In this document: one piece after another, positions 1-6,597 of the stretch
Numbering within the stretch: position 1 is the stretch's first letter
How the letters are laid out: every line of letters begins with the position of its first letter
Assembly: GCA_937897085.1 (NCBI GenBank)
Contig: CALCOR010000030.1
Location: forward strand, 1 to 12,689
Direction of reading: 5' to 3'
Source of the DNA: an uncultured euryarchaeote
GTDB taxonomy: Archaea; Thermoplasmatota; Poseidoniia; Poseidoniales; Thalassarchaeaceae
Length of the DNA: 12,689 nucleotides
Position numbers and translations under genes: made by a program
Notes under the pieces: generated by a model
Databases searched by the model: none
What the model was told of the DNA's origin: nothing
The model's input: only the letters and a program-made list of their open reading frames with translations

Positions 1-84
1 GACTGGTTGGGCCAGGAAGTGACCGGTGATCCCTCGTGGTCGAACGCCTGTCTGGCGCTGGAGCCCCGTCCTCAAGACTCGTAA
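1..84 (+). CDS. Possible C-terminal end of an unidentified gene (cut by window edge)
   Basis: From base 1 an open frame of 27 codons runs to a TAA at 82-84, ending in the residues LALEPRPQDS. Third codon positions are mostly G or C, as in the neighbouring genes. If real, it is the tail of a plus-strand gene converging on the aminotransferase and overlapping its 3' end by 13 bases. The same bases are also open in all three minus-strand frames, so an open frame here carries little weight. The family cannot be recognised from 27 residues. Confidence 0.25.
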   Translation, partial: DWLGQEVTGDPSWSNACLALEPRPQDS

Positions 85-1169
85 GAACATACAGCCGAGA
101 TTACCCGCCCTACCTCTGAGTCAGACAAGTGCGGATGTACCGGGATAGAGACGATGTCGGCGCAGATGGCCTCAGTTACCGGCAGTGAGCCAGCGTGGTT
201 CTGCGGATGCGTGGAGTAGACCGGCTGCAGATGACATGGAATCGGATAGTGGATACCGGTGGCAATTCCGTGGCTGTCGAGGTGCTCCATGAAGCGCTCG
301 CGGTCGGATACTCGCAGCACGTACTGGTGCCAGGCGTGACCGGCTCCAGGGCGAGTGGCCGGTGCTGTGATGCCATCCAAGTCGGTGAACGCTGCGTCGT
401 AGAGGGCTGCAACCCGCTGGCGGCTCGATACCCAGTCAGGCAGGTGTCTCAACTGGATGCGACCGAGCGCACACTGAATCTCCGAAAGACGGAAGTTGCT
501 GCCGAGGAAATCGTGGCGATACTTGTCCTGCCTACCGTGGTCTACGGCTGGGCCCACTCGTTCCGCAAGGTCAGCCCGATTGGCAAGGATGGCTCCTCCA
601 TCGCCTCCAACAGCCATGTTCTTCGACGGGAAGAAGGAGAACGTCGCCAAATCCCCAATGCTACCGATCTTCCGTCCATCCAAGGTGGCTCCGTGCGCCT
701 GCGCGCTATCCTCGATGATTGGAATTCCGTGCTGCTCGCTGATTTTGAACACGCGTGCTGAAGCCGGCTGACCATACAGGTGGACCACGATAATCGCCTT
801 CGTGTTCTCGGTGATGGCCGCCTCCAATCCGTCCGGGTCGAGTGTGTGGTACGCCTCCTCGACATCGACGAAAACGGGGGTCGCTCCGACCTGGTCGATG
901 CATGTGGCGCTGGCGATGAAGGTGTGCGATGGGACGATGACCTCGTCCCCGGGACCGACATCGAGCAGACGCAGGGCTGCGATCAGCGCTACAGAGCCGT
1001 TGGAACAGGGCGTGCCGGCCATGGCACCACAGAACTCGGCCCACTCGGCGCCGAACGCCTTGCTGTGCGCTCCTTTGATCCATTGACCCGAGTCAAGCAC
1101 TTCGAGTACGGCGGCGCGCATCTCGTCGTCGACATGCATCTTCGCTAACTGCACCCGCTCGTCACTCAT
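72..1169 (-). CDS. DegT/DnrJ/EryC1/StrS-family PLP-dependent sugar aminotransferase
   Basis: A 365-residue protein of the usual length for this family. These enzymes transfer an amino group, usually from glutamate, to a nucleotide-activated keto-sugar for polysaccharide, glycoprotein or LPS-like glycans in the cytoplasm. Visible landmarks are the N-terminal substrate/PLP region with GDEVIVPSHTF at 74-84, the EDSAQAHG motif at 153-160 (Asp154 should contact the pyridine nitrogen), and FSFFPSKNM with Lys183 as the Schiff-base lysine. GDGGAI follows at 189-194, then GSNFRLSEIQ at 223-232 and the HYPIP motif at 307-311. The GDGG after the lysine, rather than GEGG, leans towards the 3-amino-sugar subgroup (WbpE/FdtB/QdtB/DesV-like); that is inference. 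The start ATG is preceded by GAGG in the minus-strand leader. It is divergent from the tRNA and has no sugar-pathway neighbour inside the window, so the exact substrate is open. Confidence 0.93.
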   Translation of the reverse strand: MSDERVQLAKMHVDDEMRAAVLEVLDSGQWIKGAHSKAFGAEWAEFCGAMAGTPCSNGSVALIAALRLLDVGPGDEVIVPSHTFIASATCIDQVGATPVFVDVEEAYHTLDPDGLEAAITENTKAIIVVHLYGQPASARVFKISEQHGIPIIEDSAQAHGATLDGRKIGSIGDLATFSFFPSKNMAVGGDGGAILANRADLAERVGPAVDHGRQDKYRHDFLGSNFRLSEIQCALGRIQLRHLPDWVSSRQRVAALYDAAFTDLDGITAPATRPGAGHAWHQYVLRVSDRERFMEHLDSHGIATGIHYPIPCHLQPVYSTHPQNHAGSLPVTEAICADIVSIPVHPHLSDSEVGRVISAVCSYES

Positions 1170-1236
1170 CCTTGACCCTCGGTGAGGGGCCGTCTGAACT
1201 CGCCTACTTGAGTGCGCTGGAAAGTGTCGGGAGGCG

Positions 1237-1253
1237 GCGAACGAGTGGTTCGC
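1237..1253. repeat. Perfect inverted repeat in the DegT/tRNA-Leu divergent spacer
   Basis: GCGAAC (1237-1242) and GTTCGC (1248-1253) are exact reverse complements around a 5-base spacer. The element lies 68 bases upstream of the aminotransferase start and 43 bases before the tRNA. It could be a dimeric operator for the aminotransferase gene, or chance; the arms are only 6 bp. Confidence 0.4.
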
Positions 1254-1295
1254 TGCGTTGATAAGAACGGGACCAATCCGTCCTCATACCCATGA

Positions 1296-1379
1296 GCAGG
1301 GGTTGCCAAGCTTGGTCAACGGCGCTGGGATGAGGTCCCAGTCCTCAGCGGTTCGCAGGTTCAAATCCTGCCCTCTGCA
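1296..1379 (+). tRNA. tRNA-Leu(GAG), class II, archaeal type
   Basis: An 84-base cloverleaf folds by eye. The acceptor GCAGGGG (1296-1302) pairs with CCTCTGC (1372-1378) through one G-T pair, and A1379 is the discriminator. The D-stem is GCC/GGC (1305-1307 and 1321-1323). The anticodon stem CTGGG/CCCAG (1325-1329 and 1337-1341) encloses the loop ATGAGGT, placing the anticodon GAG at 1332-1334 to read CUC and CUU leucine codons. A 13-base variable arm (1342-1354) marks it as class II, and the T-arm is GCAGG-TTCAAAT-CCTGC. The TTGCCAAG...TTGGTCAA D-arm is the form seen in archaeal tRNA-Leu and differs from the bacterial one. CCA is not encoded. No intron is seen. A weak TATA-like TTGATAAG at 1258-1265 lies at a plausible distance upstream. 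Confidence 0.95.
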
Positions 1380-1421
1380 TCATCGATTGGGAATGTGTTC
1401 AGGTAGTGCAGGTCGGTTCGC

Positions 1422-1463
1422 ATTCCGTATTCCGGGGAACGGGGAGTTGCTTCCGGATTCCGA
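1422..1463. repeat. Four phased TTCCG direct repeats upstream of the DDAH-like gene
   Basis: TTCCG occurs at 1423, 1430, 1451 and 1458, giving intervals of 7, 21 and 7 bases, all multiples of seven. It is best read as two copies of a tandem 7-mer pair (ATTCCGT-ATTCCGG and CTTCCGG-ATTCCGA) 28 bases apart. The cluster sits between the tRNA and the DDAH-like gene, ending about 20 bases before the first possible ATG (1482). It could be a regulator-binding array; no protein can be named. Confidence 0.45.
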
Positions 1464-1481
1464 ACTGTTAAGGTGCCACCC

Positions 1482-1544
1482 ATGAGCGGCATGACCGATG
1501 GGGGACTGGAGCAGGCGGTGCCGGTCCAAGGCGCTGGTGCGTGA
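1482..1544 (+). other. 20-codon mini-ORF overlapping the DDAH-like start
   Basis: ATG at 1482 opens a frame encoding MSGMTDGGLEQAVPVQGAGA and stops with TGA at 1542-1544. It overlaps the first 47 bases of the downstream coding region in another frame. It may be an upstream ORF, a chance frame, or the relic or artefact of a frameshift in the N-terminal coding sequence of the DDAH-like gene. No conserved peptide is recognisable. Confidence 0.25.
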
Positions 1545-2304
1545 AATATCACCCCGCTTCACTGACGCACTCGCTCACTACTTCGGAAACGGCCCAACGG
1601 ACCTTGCGGCATCTGAATTAGCACACCAACAGTATGTGGCTGCGCTGATCGACCATGGGGTCGAGGTGAAGTCCCTCTCTGGGACCCCTGACCATCCCGA
1701 CTGTTGCTTCATCGAGGATACGGCTGTGGTCATCGATGGAACGGTGGTCATCTGCAACATGGGCCACCCCAGCAGAGCAGGTGAGGTGGAAGTCGTACGC
1801 GACGCCCTGAACGGACATCTGGAGGTTGTCAGAATGCCGAAAGGTGCCAAACTCGATGGCGGGGACGTGCTGTTCTTCGACGATGTGTTCCTTGTCGGCC
1901 GCTCAATCCGTTCTAACGCCGCGGGGGTGGATTTCCTCACCTCTGCGATTCGTGACTGTGGCTTTGATGCGACTGTCATCGACGTTCCTGAAAGCACCCT
2001 GCACTTGTCCACCGTCTGTTCTTCACCAGCCCCTGGTCTGCTCGTCACTGCCGAAGGACATCTGACGCCTGAACAACTCGCACCTCTCAAAGCGGAGGGA
2101 CATGAGGTGATCTGGACTCCTAACGAGGAATCGTATGGTGCGAACACCATTGGATTCGAAGGCGACCGGGTCATCGTATCATCTGACTATCCAGCCACTG
2201 CAGCAGCGTTGGAGGAGCGAGGTTTCACACTCACAGAGGTGGATATGGAGCACATCCGCGCTGGAGATGGCTCTCTCACCTGCCTCCGGCTCTTCTACGC
2301 TTGA
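1498..2304 (+). CDS. Dimethylarginine dimethylaminohydrolase (DDAH)-like amidinotransferase-fold enzyme
   Basis: A 268-residue cytosolic protein close to the roughly 255-285 usual for DDAH. The family hydrolyses methylated arginines to citrulline plus methylamines; relatives use arginine or other guanidines. The DDAH layout is present: KALVRE strand at 11-16, FIEDTAVV at 71-78 (Glu73 and Asp74, substrate guanidino/amine binding), Arg93 in SRAGE, LDGGDVL at 119-125 (Asp120 where many DDAHs have Glu), and GRSIRSN at 134-140. STLHLSTV at 166-173 holds the catalytic His169, ESYGANTI is at 211-218, and the terminal GSLTCLRLF carries the nucleophile Cys262. All catalytic residues are therefore intact. 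An in-frame TGA lies two codons before the ATG, so no earlier start is possible. Residues 1-10 look atypical, and the conserved fold begins at 11. Substrate is uncertain because the fold also includes arginine deiminase and amidinotransferases, but the motifs favour DDAH. Confidence 0.85.
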   Translation: MGDWSRRCRSKALVREISPRFTDALAHYFGNGPTDLAASELAHQQYVAALIDHGVEVKSLSGTPDHPDCCFIEDTAVVIDGTVVICNMGHPSRAGEVEVVRDALNGHLEVVRMPKGAKLDGGDVLFFDDVFLVGRSIRSNAAGVDFLTSAIRDCGFDATVIDVPESTLHLSTVCSSPAPGLLVTAEGHLTPEQLAPLKAEGHEVIWTPNEESYGANTIGFEGDRVIVSSDYPATAAALEERGFTLTEVDMEHIRAGDGSLTCLRLFYA

Positions 2305-2358
2305 AATATGGTTCCTGCAGCCGGTGTGTTGAACTGACTGTTGATTCTCCCACTGCAC

Positions 2359-4083
2359 ATGCGCGGGCGGGCTCTGCTGCTGACGTTGCTGTTCTGCGCC
2401 TCGATGCTGAGCGGTTGCTTCGGCAACGAAGAGGGCGGTTCACCGACAGCTTCGAATCTCGATATTGGGGCATCAACTCTAGTTGGTGGGGTGTTCCAAT
2501 ACGTGGAACTGAGGGCTGATGTCGACTTGGCGGTCTACGCCCCGTACCTCCTCCAATCGCCTGAATCAGGATTCATCCAGAATTCCACGGTCGTGGACAT
2601 CGATGCGGGAGATTCCGTCGAGTTGCTGCTGCTCGCTCCGCCGCGAATCGATTCGATGTTCTTCTTCATCGGCGAGCAGGGGCGCAAGCATTGGCCGGTG
2701 CGCGCCGCCAACGAGTCGTGGGCGACGTGGGTAGGCCGAGGCGCAGCGCTCAGTCCGGATGGTGGTGGAATAGAGCGGATGGCGATGGAGAACACGACGA
2801 TCGATGCGGTGAACACCAGCGCAGATGATGGAGGGAGAGTCGCCTGGACGTCACTCAAGGTGGTTCGGCCAGTGGCAGCGGCTTTCGGTGAGGATGAAGG
2901 AGGGCGATACGCCACCGGCCTCATCCACGGCCGAACGGTCTACGACCGACTGCATGACATCACCGACCCGGCATACGATCTGACCGACATCGATCGGCGC
3001 GCAGGCTACTGGGACCGTTGGGCCGGCCAAGGCAACGCCGCCTACGAGGATGCTGCGCAGTACCTCATCCGCGAACTAGAGTCGTTCGGGCTGGAGGTGA
3101 TGACGCATCGCTTCGAGTTCACTGACATATTCAACAAGCAGAATCCGGAGGCGTACAACATCTGCGGCTACCGCTGGGGAGAGGTCGCGCCCGACGAGTG
3201 GTTGGTGTTCGGCGCCCACTTCGATGTCGCTCCTCCCGCCAACTCCGCACTGCCGTTCGTCGACCCACACATCACCGGCACCCGCACCTACGGCACCCGT
3301 GTCGGGGCCTACGACAACACTGCGGGAACGAGCATGGTACTCGAGACGGCGAAGGCGATGTCCGAGTTCAAGTCACGACGCACGATGGTGTTCTGCCTGT
3401 GGTCAGGTGAGGAAGGAGGAAAGCGTGGGTCGGATTACTGGACTGAATATTGGGTCGCCGAGGACAATCCGCAGGTCACCGTGACCAACTACGTCAACCT
3501 CGACATGGCTGGGGTGAACTGGCCCGGAGGAGGGGGGGCGCCACACGGTGACCCTGCCCCGCAGCCGTCAGAGAGCGGCTATCCGAAGGACGAGGAGGTG
3601 TGGCCAATGCGCGTCTACATCGGTCCGACCGCCTCGCATGAGAACAACAGCCAGCCGGGGATGGTGCATCTATCGGAATGGATTGGGGCGGACGCGCTCG
3701 GTCTGGAGGAACAGCTCGGGAGTCTGGTGGGCGCCGGATTAGATGAGAGCACCTGGAAGTACGATGCGTGGGTCGAAGGTGGACGCAAGGAGATGATCGT
3801 CTATGAAGATACGACAGCAAGATCTGACCACGCTGCCTTCCAAGATAACCTCGGAACCGTCACTCTGGGATTCGGTGGCTTGGTGGACGGTTACTGGTGC
3901 TACCACCAGACGTGTGACACACTCGCTGAGATGGAGGCGTGGATGGATACCAGCAACAAGGACTACGGAGAGGACAACACCGGTGTGACGAACCTCGTCA
4001 ACTCACTGGACCTGATCACCTGGTGGGCGGTTTACTCATTCTTCCATCTAGACGAGCAGCCGATTCTGAACCAACTCGAGTGA
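2359..4083 (+). CDS. Lipoprotein M28-family zinc metallopeptidase
   Basis: A 574-residue exported peptidase, probably anchored on the outer face of the membrane. Residues 1-20 form a signal peptide (MRGR, hydrophobic LLLTLLFCASM) ending in a lipobox LSGC with Cys20, followed by an acidic, Ser/Gly-rich linker. The ATG at 2359 is chosen because it places the basic n-region directly before the hydrophobic stretch; a TTG at 2341 in the same frame is less likely. Residues about 40-215 are a beta-rich N-terminal region of unknown type. The catalytic domain follows, with the M28 metal ligands and general base: GAHFD with His287, AYDNTAG with Asp319, SGEEGG with Glu351/Glu352, NLDMAG with Asp382, and YHQTCDTL with His516. 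The family's SDH motif is at 489-491. M28 enzymes are aminopeptidases or carboxypeptidases using two zinc ions. Release of amino acids from external peptides, fitting a protein-degrading heterotroph, is inference. A weak TATA-like TTGAAATAT lies at 2301-2309. It converges on the M50 gene with a 10-bp gap. Confidence 0.93.
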   Translation: MRGRALLLTLLFCASMLSGCFGNEEGGSPTASNLDIGASTLVGGVFQYVELRADVDLAVYAPYLLQSPESGFIQNSTVVDIDAGDSVELLLLAPPRIDSMFFFIGEQGRKHWPVRAANESWATWVGRGAALSPDGGGIERMAMENTTIDAVNTSADDGGRVAWTSLKVVRPVAAAFGEDEGGRYATGLIHGRTVYDRLHDITDPAYDLTDIDRRAGYWDRWAGQGNAAYEDAAQYLIRELESFGLEVMTHRFEFTDIFNKQNPEAYNICGYRWGEVAPDEWLVFGAHFDVAPPANSALPFVDPHITGTRTYGTRVGAYDNTAGTSMVLETAKAMSEFKSRRTMVFCLWSGEEGGKRGSDYWTEYWVAEDNPQVTVTNYVNLDMAGVNWPGGGGAPHGDPAPQPSESGYPKDEEVWPMRVYIGPTASHENNSQPGMVHLSEWIGADALGLEEQLGSLVGAGLDESTWKYDAWVEGGRKEMIVYEDTTARSDHAAFQDNLGTVTLGFGGLVDGYWCYHQTCDTLAEMEAWMDTSNKDYGEDNTGVTNLVNSLDLITWWAVYSFFHLDEQPILNQLE

Positions 4084-4093
4084 GTGCGCTGCA

Positions 4094-4966
4094 TCATGCG
4101 ATCAAACCGGCGATGGTTTCGACCCACCCCATCTGCATGCCTGTGAATAAAGCGTAGACTGCAAAGGCGAAGATGGAGATGGTCACCCAGAAAACCGGCT
4201 CGGACCATGTCTTGATCTTACGACCGTCCAGCGGTCCGAACGGAAGCATGTTGAACGCCCCGAGAATAGAATTCGCCGCCAACCAGTAGAAGACCACCTC
4301 CCCGAGCAACCAGTTGTTGCCAAACACTCCGAACAACACTCCACCCGCTCCGATGCCGAACAACAACAGAGCGAGGTTTACCAGCGGGCCGGCGATGGCG
4401 ATGTGCCCATTCTGCTTACGGCTGACGTTGCCTGCCACCATCACAGCACCAGGGGCCATGAACACGATTCCGAGCAGCAGCGCTAGAATCACCCCGAAGC
4501 GCAGACCAGACGGGTCGGCGCGGAACTCCGCCCAACACCCGTAGTACTTGGCGGCGAACTTGTGACCCAGCTCGTGAATGATGAACGCCGGGGCGAAGGC
4601 CACGAGCATAATCGGAGCGAGCAGTACGATGCCCAGCAGCGCTGGGCCTATGCCTAGCGACATGATTCCGAACACACCACCGACCCGCATCAACGCCAGA
4701 GCCAGAGTGAACGCTCCCGTGGCTAATGCGAGATCCTTCAACTCCCGTGGCGAGAAATGGAAGAAGCTGCCATGGTGATGCTCGACGCGGTAGGCGTCAC
4801 CGAAGTCCATGAAACCGCGCAGGAACGGTTGGAACTGCTGGTTCGGGTCTGTATGCACGACCACGCGCACGTGAGTGGGTGCGTGACTTGGTGGGGCCTG
4901 TCTCGTGGGCTGCGCTCGCTCGAACGGGTCATCCTCCAGACGTGAGGCTCGCGGGTCCCGCACCAT
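4094..4966 (-). CDS. M50-family (site-2 protease type) membrane metalloprotease
   Basis: A 290-residue polytopic membrane protein. Residues 1-75 are polar and proline-, arginine- and histidine-containing, probably cytosolic. From about 78 there are several hydrophobic segments (roughly 78-98, 100-126, 155-178, 188-212, 222-238, 257-275). HELGH at 131-135 supplies two zinc ligands and the catalytic glutamate, and NMLPFGPLDG at 239-248 carries the third ligand, Asp247; the pair is diagnostic of M50. The GHIAIAGPLVNL stretch at 187-198 is also typical. Such enzymes cut substrates inside the membrane, often to release regulators. No PDZ or CBS domain is present, so it resembles the compact archaeal type. 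The ATG at 4966 is preceded by AGGAG with a 4-base spacer; the frame continues upstream, but that part is not protease-like and would overlap the divergent gene. It is divergent from the zinc-ribbon gene. Confidence 0.92.
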   Translation of the reverse strand: MVRDPRASRLEDDPFERAQPTRQAPPSHAPTHVRVVVHTDPNQQFQPFLRGFMDFGDAYRVEHHHGSFFHFSPRELKDLALATGAFTLALALMRVGGVFGIMSLGIGPALLGIVLLAPIMLVAFAPAFIIHELGHKFAAKYYGCWAEFRADPSGLRFGVILALLLGIVFMAPGAVMVAGNVSRKQNGHIAIAGPLVNLALLLFGIGAGGVLFGVFGNNWLLGEVVFYWLAANSILGAFNMLPFGPLDGRKIKTWSEPVFWVTISIFAFAVYALFTGMQMGWVETIAGLIA

Positions 4967-5002
4967 GTTTCTCCTCTGCCCGCTGACTGGCACCCTCCTT
5001 AG

Positions 5003-5023
5003 ATGCTCGCAGGGCGGGAGCAT
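5003..5023. repeat. 21-bp inverted repeat between divergent genes
   Basis: ATGCTC (5003-5008) and GAGCAT (5018-5023) are exact reverse complements with a 9-base G-rich spacer. It lies 36 bases upstream of the M50 start and 31 bases upstream of the zinc-ribbon protein's first ATG, inside an 88-bp divergent spacer. A repressor binding here could control both genes. The arm-9-arm spacing recalls CIRCE, but the arm sequences are not the CIRCE sequence. Confidence 0.4.
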
Positions 5024-5054
5024 TGATGAGTGACGGGCGCAGGCTCGCTCGCTG

Positions 5055-5738
5055 ATGTCCGGTGTGCGCAGGGCGATGCAGGAGATGGGGTTGGCGATCT
5101 GCTGCCTCGTGTGTGATGCGCCCGACGATGCCAGTTCGCCTCGCTGCCGCTCTTGCATCGGGAAGCACAGAGACTCGCGCGACCGCCTCCAACAACTTCC
5201 TTCCGAGCGTTTGGCGTCGCAGTGGGCACGCGAACTGTTCCAGATGAACGCACGGCCTAATGGCTACGAACATGATCCCAAACACGGTGTCTGGATGCGG
5301 ACCTATGCGCGGCTGCTCGTCGGACCTCCTGAACTGCAGCGGAAAATCACCCAAGCCGATGTCGAGGCTGCATTCGCCGCTTCCCGCGCTGAGCGTGATG
5401 TGAATCCCCTGCGGGACATCGCCAACCAGAGCCCGTGGAAGGATTCGCCCCCTAGTGATGAAGAAGTGCGGCGATTCGGGGAACAACTCCCTGATGATGT
5501 CGAATACCCAGGGGGGAGACCAACTGTTCCCAGTAGAGTGATTCCTGAGGTGGACCGCTCATCTCGCTCGGGCGAGGACCATGAGTTGGAAGACCGTGTT
5601 CTCGGTGAGGCAGCCGCACAAACGGCACCGAGTGACCTGCGTGATCTGACCCCTGAATTGACCGCTGGCGAGCGCAGGCTGACCCGGCGGCGATGGAAGG
5701 ATCTGGTCGACGAGATCGATTCATTGATTGAAGAGTGA
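5055..5738 (+). CDS. Zinc-ribbon protein of unknown function
   Basis: A 227-residue protein that I do not recognise. Near the N-terminus two CxxC pairs, Cys17/Cys20 and Cys31/Cys34, are 10 residues apart and make a short zinc ribbon (CLVC...CRSC), followed by a basic stretch (GKHRDSRDR). A hydrophilic middle includes a helical-looking segment around residues 50-120. A proline- and acidic-rich low-complexity region lies at about 125-190. The C-terminus (about 200-227) is a charged amphipathic helix rich in Arg/Lys then Glu/Asp (GERRLTRRRW...LIEE). There is no signal peptide or membrane segment, so it should be cytosolic and may bind nucleic acid or protein. ATGs at 5076 and 5085 are alternative starts, and both would keep the zinc ribbon. 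It is divergent from the M50 protease and converges on purQ with a 37-bp gap. A partnership with the protease is only suggested by the shared spacer. Confidence 0.75.
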   Translation: MSGVRRAMQEMGLAICCLVCDAPDDASSPRCRSCIGKHRDSRDRLQQLPSERLASQWARELFQMNARPNGYEHDPKHGVWMRTYARLLVGPPELQRKITQADVEAAFAASRAERDVNPLRDIANQSPWKDSPPSDEEVRRFGEQLPDDVEYPGGRPTVPSRVIPEVDRSSRSGEDHELEDRVLGEAAAQTAPSDLRDLTPELTAGERRLTRRRWKDLVDEIDSLIEE

Positions 5739-5743
5739 CAAGC

Positions 5744-5776
5744 CAATTGGAAAGAGTAATCCTTCAATTGTATTTT
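5744..5776 (+). terminator. Putative terminator between convergent zinc-ribbon gene and purQ
   Basis: CAATTG at 5744-5749 and again at 5765-5770 can pair, extended by an A-A/T-T step past a bulge, and are followed by TATTTT at 5771-5776. The T-rich tract on the plus strand suits termination of the zinc-ribbon transcript. The stem is AT-rich and weak, and no equivalent T tract follows on the minus strand. Confidence 0.35.
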
Positions 5777-6597
5777 CAGAGGTTGTTTCTAGCGTATTTC
5801 ACACCATTGTGGAAGATGGCCATCCCCTCACCCTCCCAATCAGATTGTTCGCCCTCCCGAGTCCAGGTCGCACCAAGCCACTTGGTGAAGTTCGCCTCAG
5901 GATGAGGCATCAATCCGAACACCAGCCCTGATGGGTCGCACACACCAGCGATGTTGCGCATGCTGGCATTGGGACAGAGTGGGTAAGCCACCGGTTCATC
6001 TGCAGCACTGGGATATCCAGTCGAGGGGTCCACGTAGCGACAGACGACCTGTTCCTGCTCGAAGTAGCGCTGCAGCAACTCCGCGTCGGGAACGACGAAC
6101 TTCCCCTCTCCATGGCGCACCGGTACGCGCATCCTCTCCAAGCCATCAGTCCACACGCACGGACTGGCGTCGTTGAACTCGAGTGTGACCCAGCGATCCT
6201 CGTAATGCCCGGAATCGTTCAGCGTCAGGGACGCAGTCTGTGACAGGCTCACCTCTTCGTCACCTGGCAGCAGTCCCATCTTGACCAGTACCTGGAAACC
6301 GTTGCAGATACCGATAACCGGTTTTCCCGAGGTGACGAAGTCATACACCTGTTCGCGGATGGCAAAGCGTAGACGGTTGCCGAGAAGGCGGCCGCTGCCG
6401 AGGTGATCACCGAACGAGAAGCCGCCGGGAACGGCAAGAATGTGGAACTCCTCTAGAGAATCTGCACCTGTCACCAGTTGGTTGACGTGCACCCGTTGTG
6501 CCTCGGCGCCTGCCATCTCGAACACGGCCATCGTCTCGACATCGCAATTGATGCCGAAGCCGGTGAGCACTGCTGCTTTCGGGGTGTCAACCATCAT
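5776..6597 (-). CDS. purQ: Phosphoribosylformylglycinamidine synthase, glutaminase subunit PurQ
   Basis: A 273-residue class I glutamine amidotransferase that hydrolyses glutamine and passes ammonia to PurL, converting FGAR to FGAM in purine synthesis. The motifs are complete: GFGINCD at 13-19, the oxyanion/PGGFSFGD stretch at 57-64, the nucleophile elbow GICNGFQ with Cys98, and GLMPHPE with His232 and Glu234 completing the triad. It is longer than the usual 220-230 residues of stand-alone PurQ and resembles the glutaminase domain of large fused PurL enzymes. Its ATG overlaps the purL stop as ATGA, so translation is probably coupled; a second ATG follows immediately. The gene ends 37 bp before the convergent zinc-ribbon gene. 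Confidence 0.95.
   Translation of the reverse strand: MMVDTPKAAVLTGFGINCDVETMAVFEMAGAEAQRVHVNQLVTGADSLEEFHILAVPGGFSFGDHLGSGRLLGNRLRFAIREQVYDFVTSGKPVIGICNGFQVLVKMGLLPGDEEVSLSQTASLTLNDSGHYEDRWVTLEFNDASPCVWTDGLERMRVPVRHGEGKFVVPDAELLQRYFEQEQVVCRYVDPSTGYPSAADEPVAYPLCPNASMRNIAGVCDPSGLVFGLMPHPEANFTKWLGATWTREGEQSDWEGEGMAIFHNGVKYARNNL

Noticed and set aside
195..761. 188-codon plus-strand open frame inside the aminotransferase gene
   Set aside because: Antisense to conserved catalytic motifs of the DegT-family gene, with no recognisable domain.
4967..5158. 64-residue N-terminal extension of the M50 protease
   Set aside because: The extension is not protease-like, would cross the divergent zinc-ribbon gene, and the ATG at 4966 has a good AGGAG at proper spacing.
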